From Maledivibacter halophilus (GTDB lineage Bacteria > Bacillota > Clostridia > Peptostreptococcales > Caminicellaceae), in assembly GCF_900167445.1 (NCBI RefSeq), contig NZ_FUZT01000010.1, positions 96,506-160,505 of the forward strand: DNA of 64,000 bases, read 5' to 3'. Every line of letters starts with the position of its first letter. The stretch's first letter is position 1. Made by a program: the position numbers and the translations under genes. This document shows, in pieces, positions 8,122 through 16,469 of the stretch. The notes under the pieces were generated by a model. The model made no database searches. It saw nothing but the letters and a program-made list of their open reading frames with translations, and was not told where the DNA came from.

Positions 8122-8814
8122 CTATCTTATGTTTTTTCCTGCATACCTAATTGCACTGCAAGCCAACACCTTTGTAGGGTCTATGCAGATTTCTTCTATG
8201 CTAAACATTTCAAAGGCAACCGGCAATTCTGTACAGCCTAATATGAAAGCTTCTGCTCCTTGATTTTTTAGTTCTTTCAATACAGATTTAAAGTTTTTTA
8301 AATCTATATTGTCTTTTCCTTTTTTTATATCATAAATAAGCTTCATAACATATTTTTGTTTTTCAGGGTTAGGCTTTATTAATTCTAAGTTATATTCCTT
8401 AAATACTTTATCATATATACCTGCCCTACAAGTTCCTTCTGTTGCTAAAAGTCCTATTTTTCCCTTTGGATATAGATTTTTTGTTTCCTTTGCAGTTTCT
8501 ACTATCATGTTAATAAAAGGTATTTTTATATATTTTATAATTTCATCATAGAAATAATGAGCCGTATTACAAGGCATTATTATGACGTCAGCTCCCATCA
8601 TTTCTAATCGAATTGCAGATTTTATCATATATTTTGTTGGATCCTCGCCATCATTTATTATGTAGTCTGTTCTATCTGGAATTCTTGTATTATTTTCTAC
8701 TATTATTGGAATATGCTCATTATCACTATTTGCATCAGTCATCATTATAATCTTTTTAAATAAATCAGCTGTAGCTAATGGTCCCATTCCACCTAATATT
8801 CCTATGGTCTTCAT
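8122..8814 (-). CDS. Aspartate/glutamate racemase family protein
   Basis: A PLP-independent two-cysteine racemase of 230 aa. It begins MKTIGILGGMGPLATADLF, typical of the aspartate racemase branch. It has both catalytic cysteines in MPCNTAHYF and LGCTELPV. It would interconvert L- and D-aspartate or a related amino acid in the cytosol; substrate cannot be fixed from sequence. The ATG follows GAGGTGAAATAAT. It stands alone, convergent with the riboflavin operon. Confidence 0.88.
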   Translation of the reverse strand: MKTIGILGGMGPLATADLFKKIIMMTDANSDNEHIPIIVENNTRIPDRTDYIINDGEDPTKYMIKSAIRLEMMGADVIIMPCNTAHYFYDEIIKYIKIPFINMIVETAKETKNLYPKGKIGLLATEGTCRAGIYDKVFKEYNLELIKPNPEKQKYVMKLIYDIKKGKDNIDLKNFKSVLKELKNQGAEAFILGCTELPVAFEMFSIEEICIDPTKVLACSAIRYAGKNIR

Positions 8815-8897
8815 ATTATTTCACCTCAACTATTATTCAAAGATATACAACTCTAAAGCATTATAGATTTCTTATTTATCCATGTATATTTAATAGC

Positions 8898-8948
8898 TAA
8901 GAAACTTGCATAATTAAAATTCTTCACATGTATTATGCAATTTCCTCA
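8898..8948 (+). repeat. Family 1 repeat remnant, copy C (51 bp)
   Basis: TAAGAAACTTGCATAA and TTATGCAATTTCCTCA face each other across 19 bp. Only the two ends remain of the longer element seen elsewhere. Confidence 0.7.
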
Positions 8949-8971
8949 CCTATCTACAGCTCTTATTCTAT

Positions 8972-9003
8972 AAAAAAACTGACCTCTTTACAAGATCAGT
9001 TTA
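8972..9003 (-). terminator. Terminator of the aminotransferase gene
   Basis: On the minus strand AAACTGATC pairs with GGTCAGTTT across TTGTAAAGA and is followed by a T-run. Confidence 0.8.
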
Positions 9004-9014
9004 ATTTTATTACT

Positions 9015-10205
9015 TTATTTTGAAACAGCTTTTTCAATTCTATTTAATCCTTCTTCAATGTTTTCAAGGGATGTGGCATAGGATAACCTGATATAATTAT
9101 CTGTTCCAAAGCCTGCTCCCGGTATTACTGCAACTTTAGCATTGTCCAGAAGATACTGAGCAAAATCCATAGAGCCATTTATTTTTTGCCCACCTAAATC
9201 TTTACCTATAAGCTTTGATATATTAACCATTACATAGAAAGCTCCCTTAGGCATTTTACAGGATAGGTTTTTTATACTGTTAATTTTATCAACCATATAT
9301 TTTCTTCTTTCATCAAATGCTTTATTCATTTGATTTATAGGCTCCTGATCTCCTTTTAAAGCTTCAATGCTGGCATATTGAGCTATTGTATTTGGATTTG
9401 ATGTGGCATGACTTTGAATATTAGTAATAATTTTTGCAATTTCCTTGTCAGCAGCCAAATATCCTATTCTCCAGCCAGTCATAGCATATGCCTTTGACAT
9501 ACCGTTGATTACTATTGTAAGCCTTTTAATGTCTTCTCCTAAGGATGCAATGCTTACATGGTTTCCATCATAAATTAATTTTTCATAGATTTCATCGGAT
9601 ATTATATATATATTATTTTCAACTGCTATTTTTGCAATATCTTCAATTTCTTCTTTTGTATAAACAGTTCCAGTTGGGTTATTTGGACTATTTAAAAGTA
9701 TTGCCTTTGTTTTTTCATTTACAGCTTTAAGTAGATTTTCCTTTGTATATTTGAATCCATTTTCTTCTGAGGTTTCAACAAAGATGGGCTTTGCATCGGC
9801 CATTTTTACCATTTCAGGATAGCTAACCCAATAGGGAACTGAAATAATAACTTCATCTCCTGGATTACATATAGCCTGAAGGGCATTATATATAGAATGC
9901 TTCGCTCCATTGGAAACAACAATATTTTCAGGTAAGTAGTCTAAATTATTATCTTCCTTTAGCTTATCACAAATAGCTTTTTTAAGCTGTGGCAAACCCG
10001 CTGCTGCTGTATATCCTATATTTCCTTCTTCAATTACTTTAACAGCAGCTTTTCTAATATGGTCCGGAGTTTTAAAATCCGGTTCTCCTGCTCCAAAGCT
10101 AACTATATCAATGCCATCCGCCTTCATTTTTTTTGCTTTAGCTGTAATAGCCAATGTAACAGATGGAGATATTGCACCGTTCTTTTTGGATAAATTATTA
10201 TTCAT
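9015..10205 (-). CDS. Class I pyridoxal-phosphate aminotransferase (aspartate type)
   Basis: A 396-aa fold-type I aminotransferase that moves amino groups between aspartate or a similar amino acid and 2-oxoglutarate. The PLP lysine is in GMSKAYAMTGWRIGYLA (about residue 238), with SPNNPTGTVY (Asn contacting PLP), SDEIYE and the C-terminal RLSYA arginine. It lies 24 nt after the carboxyltransferase gene on the same strand, so the two are probably co-transcribed. An oxaloacetate-producing or -consuming enzyme beside an aspartate-type aminotransferase makes chemical sense. Exact substrate is inferred. Confidence 0.9.
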   Translation of the reverse strand: MNNNLSKKNGAISPSVTLAITAKAKKMKADGIDIVSFGAGEPDFKTPDHIRKAAVKVIEEGNIGYTAAAGLPQLKKAICDKLKEDNNLDYLPENIVVSNGAKHSIYNALQAICNPGDEVIISVPYWVSYPEMVKMADAKPIFVETSEENGFKYTKENLLKAVNEKTKAILLNSPNNPTGTVYTKEEIEDIAKIAVENNIYIISDEIYEKLIYDGNHVSIASLGEDIKRLTIVINGMSKAYAMTGWRIGYLAADKEIAKIITNIQSHATSNPNTIAQYASIEALKGDQEPINQMNKAFDERRKYMVDKINSIKNLSCKMPKGAFYVMVNISKLIGKDLGGQKINGSMDFAQYLLDNAKVAVIPGAGFGTDNYIRLSYATSLENIEEGLNRIEKAVSK

Positions 10206-10229
10206 AAACTTATCTCCTTTCCCTTTTAA

Positions 10230-11627
10230 TTATACAGCGTAGGTTTTCATTTCCATATTAACACAATCACTATCTATATTATACTTCATAGCCTGCCTAT
10301 ATTTAAAGAAATTTGTTGCAACTTGTGGAAATAATGCATATGATAGTACATCTTCTTCTTGTTCTAAGTATTCCTTCATTTCATTTCTTATCTTACCTAA
10401 TTGAGGTTCTATTAAATCCGCTGGTCTACAAGTTATTACTTCTTCATCACCAATAATTTTCTTTACTATCTCTTCTTTTATTGGAACAGTAGGTTTTCCA
10501 TACATCCCCTTAACATAGGCTTTTACTTCATTTGGAATCATTTTATATCTTTCTCCAGTTATAACATTTAATACAGACTGAGTTCCTACTATCTGACTTG
10601 TTGGAGTAACCAATGGTGGATATCCTAAATCTTCTCTTACCCTAGGAACTTCTTTTAGTACATCGTCAAATTTATCAAGGGCATTTTGCATCTTTAGCTG
10701 TGATACAAGATTTGAAAGCATTCCACCGGGCACTTGATAGATCAATGTATTAATATTTACACCGAGAACCTTAGGATTTAAAAGTCCAGTTTCTATACTC
10801 TTTTCTCTTATGGGCTTAAAGTATTCAGCTATTTCGTTTAATTTATCAATGCTTAAGCCCGTATCATATTTCGAACCCTTTAAAGTAGCTACTAAAGATT
10901 CTGTAGGTGGTTGAGAGGTTCCCAGTGCAAATGGAGAGACTGCTGTATCTATTACATCTATGCCAGCTTCAATACCTTTAAGATAAGTCATACTTGCAAG
11001 TCCGCTAGTTGCATGGGAGTGAAGCTGAATTGGGATCTTAACTGCTTTTTTGAGTGCTGATATTAGTTCATAAGAATAGTATGGAGTCAAAAGCCCTGAC
11101 ATATCCTTTATACATATAGAATCTGCACCCATATTTTCCATTTCCTTAGCTAGTTTTACATAGGTCTGTGTTGTATGAACTGGGCTTGTTGTATATGAGA
11201 TTGCTGCTTGGGCATGGGCTCCTTCTTTCTTAGTAGTATCTAAGGCAACTCTAAGGTTTCTTACATCATTTAGTGCATCAAAGATTCTTATTATATCAAT
11301 TCCGTTAGCTACGGCTTTTTTTACGAATTCAATTACAACATCATCAGCATAATGTTTATATCCTAAGATATTTTGTCCCCTTAAGAGCATTTGTAAATTT
11401 GTCTTCTTAACATTTTTTCTAATAGTTCTGAGCCTTTCCCAAGGGTCTTCATCCAAGAATCGTAGGGAAGCATCAAAGGTCGCACCACCCCACATTTCTA
11501 ATGAATGATATCCTACCTCATCTAATTTTTTTAAGATTGGCAGCATTTCTTCAGTCTTCATTCTAGTGGCTATTAATGATTGATGGGCATCTCTTAAAAC
11601 AGTTTCCGTTATTTTTACCTTTGACAT
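10230..11627 (-). CDS. OadA-type carboxyltransferase without biotin domain
   Basis: Matches the carboxyltransferase part of oxaloacetate decarboxylase alpha and pyruvate carboxylase subunit B. The start KITETVLRDAHQSLIATRM is diagnostic. The active-site Lys appears in SICIKDMSG and metal His residues in QLHSHATSG. The protein is 465 aa and ends after the PYC/OADA helical region, lacking the C-terminal biotinyl domain (with its MKM motif) of the roughly 600-aa fused form. It must use a biotin carrier encoded elsewhere. No beta or gamma decarboxylase subunit is nearby, so transcarboxylase or pyruvate carboxylase membership is equally possible. Confidence 0.9.
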   Translation of the reverse strand: MSKVKITETVLRDAHQSLIATRMKTEEMLPILKKLDEVGYHSLEMWGGATFDASLRFLDEDPWERLRTIRKNVKKTNLQMLLRGQNILGYKHYADDVVIEFVKKAVANGIDIIRIFDALNDVRNLRVALDTTKKEGAHAQAAISYTTSPVHTTQTYVKLAKEMENMGADSICIKDMSGLLTPYYSYELISALKKAVKIPIQLHSHATSGLASMTYLKGIEAGIDVIDTAVSPFALGTSQPPTESLVATLKGSKYDTGLSIDKLNEIAEYFKPIREKSIETGLLNPKVLGVNINTLIYQVPGGMLSNLVSQLKMQNALDKFDDVLKEVPRVREDLGYPPLVTPTSQIVGTQSVLNVITGERYKMIPNEVKAYVKGMYGKPTVPIKEEIVKKIIGDEEVITCRPADLIEPQLGKIRNEMKEYLEQEEDVLSYALFPQVATNFFKYRQAMKYNIDSDCVNMEMKTYAV

Positions 11628-11671
11628 ATAATATACCTCCTATATTTAATGGGAAAATATTTTCACACTAA

Positions 11672-11708
11672 GTTGACAGAACCATAATTTATTGTTTATA
11701 CTGTCAAC
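11672..11708 (+). promoter_or_regulatory. Promoter with flanking inverted repeat, upstream of lrp
   Basis: TTGACA (11673-11678), 18 bp, TATACT (11697-11702) read toward the Lrp gene. The boxes are embedded in an inverted repeat, GTTGACAG (11672-11679) and CTGTCAAC (11701-11708). The geometry suits an operator for a dimeric regulator; Lrp autoregulation is inferred. The leader to the Lrp start would be about 165 nt. Confidence 0.6.
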
Positions 11709-11875
11709 GATACATGGAAAATCATTCCCTTTTATTACAAGCTATGTATCCCTCTAACTAAAGTCTATCAAGGTATATCACTTATGTACAGTTTGTAATT
11801 TAAGTGTTATAATATTATTACCTTTGATTTTTAGTTATTTTTCTATTTTTCTTTATTTTTTTAGGAGGTCTCTTT

Positions 11876-12304
11876 ATGGATTCTACTGATCTAAGAATTT
11901 TAAAAGTTTTACAGGAAGATGGAAGGATTTCAATGAAGAATTTGGGAAAAATGGTAGGTCTTACGTCACCCGCCGTGTCCGAAAGAGTTAAAAGACTAGA
12001 AGAGGATGGAGTTATTACCGGCTATAGGGCCACAGTTAATCCTGATAAACTCAACAAAAGTATAAAGGCATTTATAAGCTTAGCAATTAAAGCCCATAAT
12101 TATAAAAAGTTTTTGGATTTTGCTCCTGATAACAATAGTATAATTGAATGCCATCATATAACCGGCGGTGATTGTATGATAATAAAAGTCATGGTTGAAA
12201 GCATGGAAGAACTTGAACATCTTATTGATGATATGAAGAAATTTGGAGATACTCAGACGAACCTTATTCTTTCTACTCCAGTTAAAGGTAAAATAATATT
12301 ATAA
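11876..12304 (+). CDS. Lrp/AsnC family transcriptional regulator
   Basis: A 142-aa regulator with an N-terminal winged HTH (DLRILKVLQEDGRISMKNLGKMVGLTSPAVSERVKRLEEDGVI) and a C-terminal ligand-sensing RAM domain (about 65-142, with CHHITGGDCMIIKV). Lrp proteins respond to amino acids or related metabolites and usually control adjacent genes. It is divergent from the carboxyltransferase-aminotransferase pair, which are its likely targets. Strong AGGAGG site before the ATG. Confidence 0.92.
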   Translation: MDSTDLRILKVLQEDGRISMKNLGKMVGLTSPAVSERVKRLEEDGVITGYRATVNPDKLNKSIKAFISLAIKAHNYKKFLDFAPDNNSIIECHHITGGDCMIIKVMVESMEELEHLIDDMKKFGDTQTNLILSTPVKGKIIL

Positions 12305-12311
12305 AAAATAG

Positions 12312-12357
12312 CTAATGGTAATGGGACGTGTCTTTTGCCACGTCCCATTACCATTAG
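12312..12357 (+). terminator. Very strong bidirectional terminator
   Basis: A perfect 19-bp stem: CTAATGGTAATGGGACGTG (12312-12330) with CACGTCCCATTACCATTAG (12339-12357). It serves both lrp and the convergent copZ, whose stop codon lies inside the right arm. Confidence 0.93.
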
Positions 12358-12569
12358 ATTTCTCTTATTTCCATAACGTCATATCCTGCATCATCTACAG
12401 TCTGTCTTATTACAGATTCATCAATTTCCTTTTCCAGCTTGATAACAGCATTTTTTTTATCTACACTAACGCTTTCAACCACAACTCCATCAAGCTCACT
12501 TAAAGCTCTTTCTACTCTACCAGTGCAGTGATTACAGCTCATGCCTTCTATTACTATCATTTTTTTCAT
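12354..12569 (-). CDS. copZ: Copper chaperone (HMA domain)
   Basis: A 71-aa single heavy-metal-associated domain with the metal-binding GMSCNHC near residue 9 and the usual beta-alpha-beta-beta-alpha-beta pattern. It would deliver Cu(I) to the ATPase encoded 67 nt upstream on the same strand. Both cysteines are ordinary TGC codons, unlike the second HMA domain of the neighbouring CopA. AGGAGG precedes the ATG. The stop codon lies in the arm of the downstream terminator. Confidence 0.92.
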   Translation of the reverse strand: MKKMIVIEGMSCNHCTGRVERALSELDGVVVESVSVDKKNAVIKLEKEIDESVIRQTVDDAGYDVMEIREI

Positions 12570-12636
12570 TTAATTTCCTCCTAATTAATATATTTCTACC
12601 TTCATTAATATTTAATCTTAGGTTAAGTTAGTTAAT

Positions 12637-15087
12637 CTAAACCTTAAACCTTCTAAGCCTTAGTGCATTTGTTACTACGGATACTGAACTCATGGACATG
12701 GCAGCTGCTGCAAACATTGGGTTAAGCTTTGGTCCTCCAAAGGCATAGAACAGTCCAGCTGCTAAAGGTATTCCCGCCGTATTGTATGCAAAGGCCCAAA
12801 AGAGATTTTGCTTGATATTTTTAATAGTACTTTTGCTTAATTTTATTGCGGTAACTACATCTAAAAGATCACTTTTCATTAGGACTATATCGGCTGATTC
12901 CATTGCAACATCTGTTCCTGAGCCAATTGCTATACCAATATCAGCTATAGCTAGGGCAGGTGCATCATTTATTCCATCTCCAACCATAGCTACTTTTTTT
13001 CCTTCTTTCTGAAGCTTTTCAACTTCATTTGCCTTATCTTCAGGTAAAACTTCAGCTAAAACTATATCAATACCAACCTGCCTAGCTATTGCCTCGGCTG
13101 TTCTCTTATTATCTCCTGTAATCATGGCAACTTTTATTCCCATAGCATGCAATTTTTCTATTGCTTTTTTACTATTTTCCTTTACAACATCTGCTACTGC
13201 TATTATTCCCTCTAATCTATTATTTATTGCAATAAACATTGGTGTTTTCCCTTCATTTGCCAATCTGACTGCTTCTTCTTTTAATGTCACATCAATATTT
13301 TTATCTTTCATAAGCTTTTCATTACCAAGAAGTATTTCATTTCCTTCCAGTTTTACTTCTATTCCATGACCTGGTATTGCATAAAATTCTTCTGCTTTTA
13401 ATAGGGATAATTCTCTTTGGCTGGCCTCTTTTACTATGGCCTCTCCTAGTGGATGCTCTGAGCCCTTTTCAGAAGTAGCTGCTATTTGTAAGATTTTATC
13501 TTCTTTATAATTACCAGTTGTAATTATATCGGTAACTCTAGGCTTACCTTCGGTTATGGTTCCAGTCTTATCGAATACTATTGTTTGTATTTTATAGGCG
13601 GTTTCTAAAGCCACGCCGCTTTTAATAAGAACTCCAAGCTCTGCTCCTTTACCAGTCCCAACCATTATTGCTGTAGGTGTGGCAAGACCTAGGGCACAGG
13701 GGCATGCTATTACTAGAACCGAAATAAATATTGTTAATGCAAATACTGGCTCTGAGCCGGTTATATACCATAAGAGTCCTGATATCACCGCAATAGCCAT
13801 TACTATAGGTACAAAATAACCAGCTATTATATCTGCTAATTTTGCAATAGGTGCCTTACTCCCCTGTGCTTCTTCAACCAGTTTAATTATTTGTGCCAAG
13901 GCTGTATCCTTACCAACTTTAGTTGCTTTGAATTTAATAATACCATTTTTATTTATGCTTGCACCTACAACCTTGTCTCCTATATTTTTTTCTACAGGTA
14001 TACTCTCTCCTGTAAGCATTGATTCATCAACTGAGCTGCGTCCCTCAACTACTTTTCCATCTACTGGTATCTTCTCTCCCGGTTTAACTAATATAATATC
14101 TCCTGCCTCAACTTCCTCTATAGGAATTGCTATTTCTTCTTCTCCCTTCACTATTGTTGCAGTCTTGGGCTGAAGACCTATTAATTTCTTTATAGCCTCA
14201 GAGGTCTTTCCCTTGGACCGAGTCTCAAGGTATTTACCAAGCATTATAAGGGCAATAATCACTCCAGCGGTTTCAAAGTACAAGTCTTTAGCATATTCAT
14301 TGTGCCCACTTATGATTTTATACATTGCATAAATTCCATATATAAAGGCTGCACTTGTTCCTACGGCTATGAGTGAATCCATATTTGGACTTCTTCTTAA
14401 TAGTGCTTTAAAACCTACTGTATAGAATTTATATCCTGCTATAACTATAGGAACCGTTAATATTAACTGGACTAATGCAAAGTTTAGAGGGTTATACTCC
14501 GGATTTATAAATGATGGTATTGGAAGTCCCATCATATGTCCCATAGCAATGTATAATAATGGTATAGTAAAGGAAATAGCCACTAAGAACTTAGTCCACA
14601 TAGCTTTTGATTCTCTTTCCTTTTTATCCTGATCTTCGTCCTGAAAGGCTTCCTTTTCCACATTTAGTGGAGTATATCCTGCTTTTTTAATTGCTCCCTT
14701 TATATCTGACAATCTTACCTTATTAATATCATAAACTACTCCTGCTTTATTTGTGGCTATGTTTACATTTACTGATTTTATTCCATCTAATTTGTTGATA
14801 CTCCTATCAACTGCACCAGCGCAGGAAGCTCATGTCATACCTTCTACCGGTATTACGACTTCTTTTAGTTCTTCATCCAACAAGGCTTCATATCCTGCTT
14901 TACTTACAGCTTCCACTATTTCATCCTGGGAAACCTCTTCTTCATTATATTTAACCATCATCTTTTCTGTGGCTAAATTTACATTAGCATCAAGTATTCC
15001 ATCTTTTTTGTTAACTGCTCTTTCTACTGCTCTAACACACGCTGCACAGGTCATTCCCTTTATTTTAAAGTTTTTCTCTATAGTCAT
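12637..15087 (-). CDS. copA: Cu(I)-exporting P-type ATPase, probable selenoprotein (Sec86)
   Basis: Pumps Cu(I) out at the cost of ATP. Reading through one in-frame TGA at 14830-14832 gives 816 aa: HMA domain 1 (about 4-70, GMTCAAC), HMA domain 2 (about 77-145, GMT-U-ASC), eight membrane helices, CPC in [11 protein letters not shown], the phosphorylated Asp in [11 protein letters not shown], the SEHPLGEA motif and [11 protein letters not shown]. The TGA replaces the first Cys of the second GMTCxxC motif. The frame is open and conserved on both sides, and a SECIS-like hairpin follows 18 nt later. Without recoding it would be an 85-aa fragment plus a 691-aa ATPase. AAGGAGTG precedes the ATG. 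A CsoR box lies upstream and copZ downstream. The alternative is a nonsense mutation or sequencing error. Confidence 0.88.
14794..14832 (-). promoter_or_regulatory. Candidate bacterial SECIS of copA
   Basis: After TGA (14830-14832) come 18 nt, then GTTGATA-GGAG-TATCAAC (14811 down to 14794), a perfect 7-bp stem with a 4-nt loop starting GG. The loop begins 25 nt after the codon, in the range known for bacterial SECIS elements. A shorter inner hairpin (TGC-GCTGGT-GCA) is also possible. Confidence 0.78.
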
Positions 15088-15128
15088 TTTTTCACTCCTT
15101 TCAAGTCAGAATTCTTTCATATAATATT

Positions 15129-15149
15129 ATATACCCATACAGGGTATAT
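15129..15149 (-). promoter_or_regulatory. CsoR-type copper operator before copA
   Basis: ATATACCC-ATACA-GGGTATAT is a perfect inverted repeat with the TACCC-N5-GGGTA layout of known CsoR operators. It lies about 45 bp upstream of the copA start. The only CsoR-family gene in the window is at 59308-59580. Confidence 0.78.
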
Positions 15150-15284
15150 GTAAATAAACTTTTTGATTTGGATCTCCTAAGCCTATAATCTTTAACATAT
15201 TCTCTTGTTATTTATTTTACCCAAAATTCAATTATTTAAGATGAATTTAAATTTATATGATATAATATTCTTAAATTATAGGAT

Positions 15285-15533
15285 AAAAACACAGTTCTGG
15301 TTGGTAGTCCAGACGTATCTCAAACATATATAGAAAAATATATGCCAATAAAACTTTAAAAATGAAGGTAGCCTCTTAAGGTTCTTTTAGCTCCCTTTAT
15401 AAGAGGAGCGTAAAAGGATTCTCAGTGGCTACCTGAGTAAATGAGACTTTTTATGGCATATATCTATAGAGATACCAGTAACCTTCCCCCTTCGGGTCGT
15501 CCATTCCTAGTAAACATATTATTTAAGAAGGGG
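15285..15533 (+). promoter_or_regulatory. yjdF-type riboswitch
   Basis: A long structured leader fills the gap before yjdF. Visible pairings include AGGTAGCC with GGCTACCT, and GCTCC with GGAGC. CCCCTTC (15487-15493) pairs with GAAGGGG (15527-15533), which contains the ribosome site of yjdF. That last helix suggests translational control. The yjdF motif is known upstream of this gene family and responds to azaaromatic compounds. The call rests on the downstream gene plus structure, and edges are approximate. A TATAAT box at 15261-15266 fits as promoter. Confidence 0.75.
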
Positions 15534-15541
15534 AGAGTTTT

Positions 15542-15967
15542 ATGAAATGCATCAATACTTCATGTACCATTCTTTTTGAAAGTCCCTATTGGGTAGGAAT
15601 TTTTGAAAGAAAGGATGATGAAGAGTATTCTGTTTCTAAATTCGTATTTGGAAAAGAGCCTACGGCTCCTGAGCTCTACAATTTTATTTTAAAATCTTAT
15701 CCAAATAAATTAAGGTACATTAAGACAGAAAATAATACGGATGAAATAATTAGAAAAAAGATTAATCCTAAGAAAAGACAAAGAGAAGCCGCTAAAGCTA
15801 TGGATGAAAAAGGGATTTCTACAAAGGCACAGCAGACTTTAAAGATTCAATACGAAAAGAATAAGAAACAGAAGAAAAAAATTTCTAAGGTGAAAAAACA
15901 AGAGCTTGAAAAGAAAAAATTTGAATTAAAACAAGAAAAAAAGAAGCAGAAAAAGCGAGGACATTAA
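15542..15967 (+). CDS. yjdF: YjdF family protein (DUF2992)
   Basis: The 141-aa product has a compact N-terminal domain (about 1-65, with FESPYWVGIFER and KFVFGKEPTAPELYNFI). A very basic Lys/Gln/Glu-rich tail follows (about 75-141), including INPKKRQREAAK. This is the standard YjdF layout. Function is unknown, though the family is controlled by the yjdF riboswitch. The ATG follows AAGGGGAGAG, which can be masked by the leader helix. Transcribed away from copA as a single gene with its own terminator. Confidence 0.9.
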   Translation: MKCINTSCTILFESPYWVGIFERKDDEEYSVSKFVFGKEPTAPELYNFILKSYPNKLRYIKTENNTDEIIRKKINPKKRQREAAKAMDEKGISTKAQQTLKIQYEKNKKQKKKISKVKKQELEKKKFELKQEKKKQKKRGH

Positions 15968-15978
15968 TAATAATTTCA

Positions 15979-16041
15979 TGACAAGGGGATGTTTCATCTG
16001 CCATATATTGTTTATGTGACAGCTGACACATCCCCTTGTCA
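15979..16041 (+). terminator. Terminator between yjdF and the DUF1294 gene
   Basis: TGACAAGGGGATGT (15979-15992) and ACATCCCCTTGTCA (16028-16041) form a perfect 14-bp stem with a 35-nt loop; the convergent gene ends at 16049. Confidence 0.75.
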
Positions 16042-16048
16042 GTAGTCA

Positions 16049-16348
16049 TTATTTTTGAAAATATATAACATAAATGCTAACACATACTATAGCTTTATTA
16101 AACAAGTATAATAGGGGTATGCCTATATAAAAACTTTTGTGCTGGGTTTTATGTCTAGCCATCATCATACTTAAAAGTATTCCTATAGCCCCCCCAATAA
16201 ATGCTACGATAAAGAAATTCATTTCTTTAATTCTCCATTTGTTTTTCTTCGCTTTGTACTTATCTATAATTACAATGGCAAATCCATATATATTAATTAT
16301 GAGAATGTAGAGTGCAAAATAAAATTCTTTATGTTTTAATATTTCCAT
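16049..16348 (-). CDS. DUF1294 small membrane protein
   Basis: A 99-aa protein with three to four hydrophobic segments. It has the DUF1294 signatures YGFAIVIIDKYKAKKNKWRI, FIGGAIGILLSMMMARHKTQHKSFYIGIPLL. The family is small, membrane-embedded and of unknown function. The ATG follows AAAGGAGAT. It is monocistronic and convergent with yjdF. Confidence 0.9.
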   Translation of the reverse strand: MEILKHKEFYFALYILIINIYGFAIVIIDKYKAKKNKWRIKEMNFFIVAFIGGAIGILLSMMMARHKTQHKSFYIGIPLLYLFNKAIVCVSIYVIYFQK

Positions 16349-16426
16349 TTTATTATCTCCTTTGTAGTATGTAATCTATATTAATTATACACTAGCTTTT
16401 AAATATATAACAAAAAAACTAAAAAA

Positions 16427-16468
16427 TCCAGTGCAAAAAGAAATATTAATTCCTTTTTTGCACTAGAT
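16427..16468 (-). terminator. Terminator of the HD-GYP gene
   Basis: On the minus strand TCTAGTGCAAAAAAG pairs with CTTTTTGCACTGGA, followed by TTTTTTAG. It ends 2 bp from the stop codon. Confidence 0.8.
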
Positions 16469-16469
16469 T

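Noticed and set aside
12637..14712. copA as a shorter ATPase starting at TTG 14712
   Set aside because: The upstream frame is fully coding except for one TGA at a conserved Cys, and there is no ribosome site near 14712.
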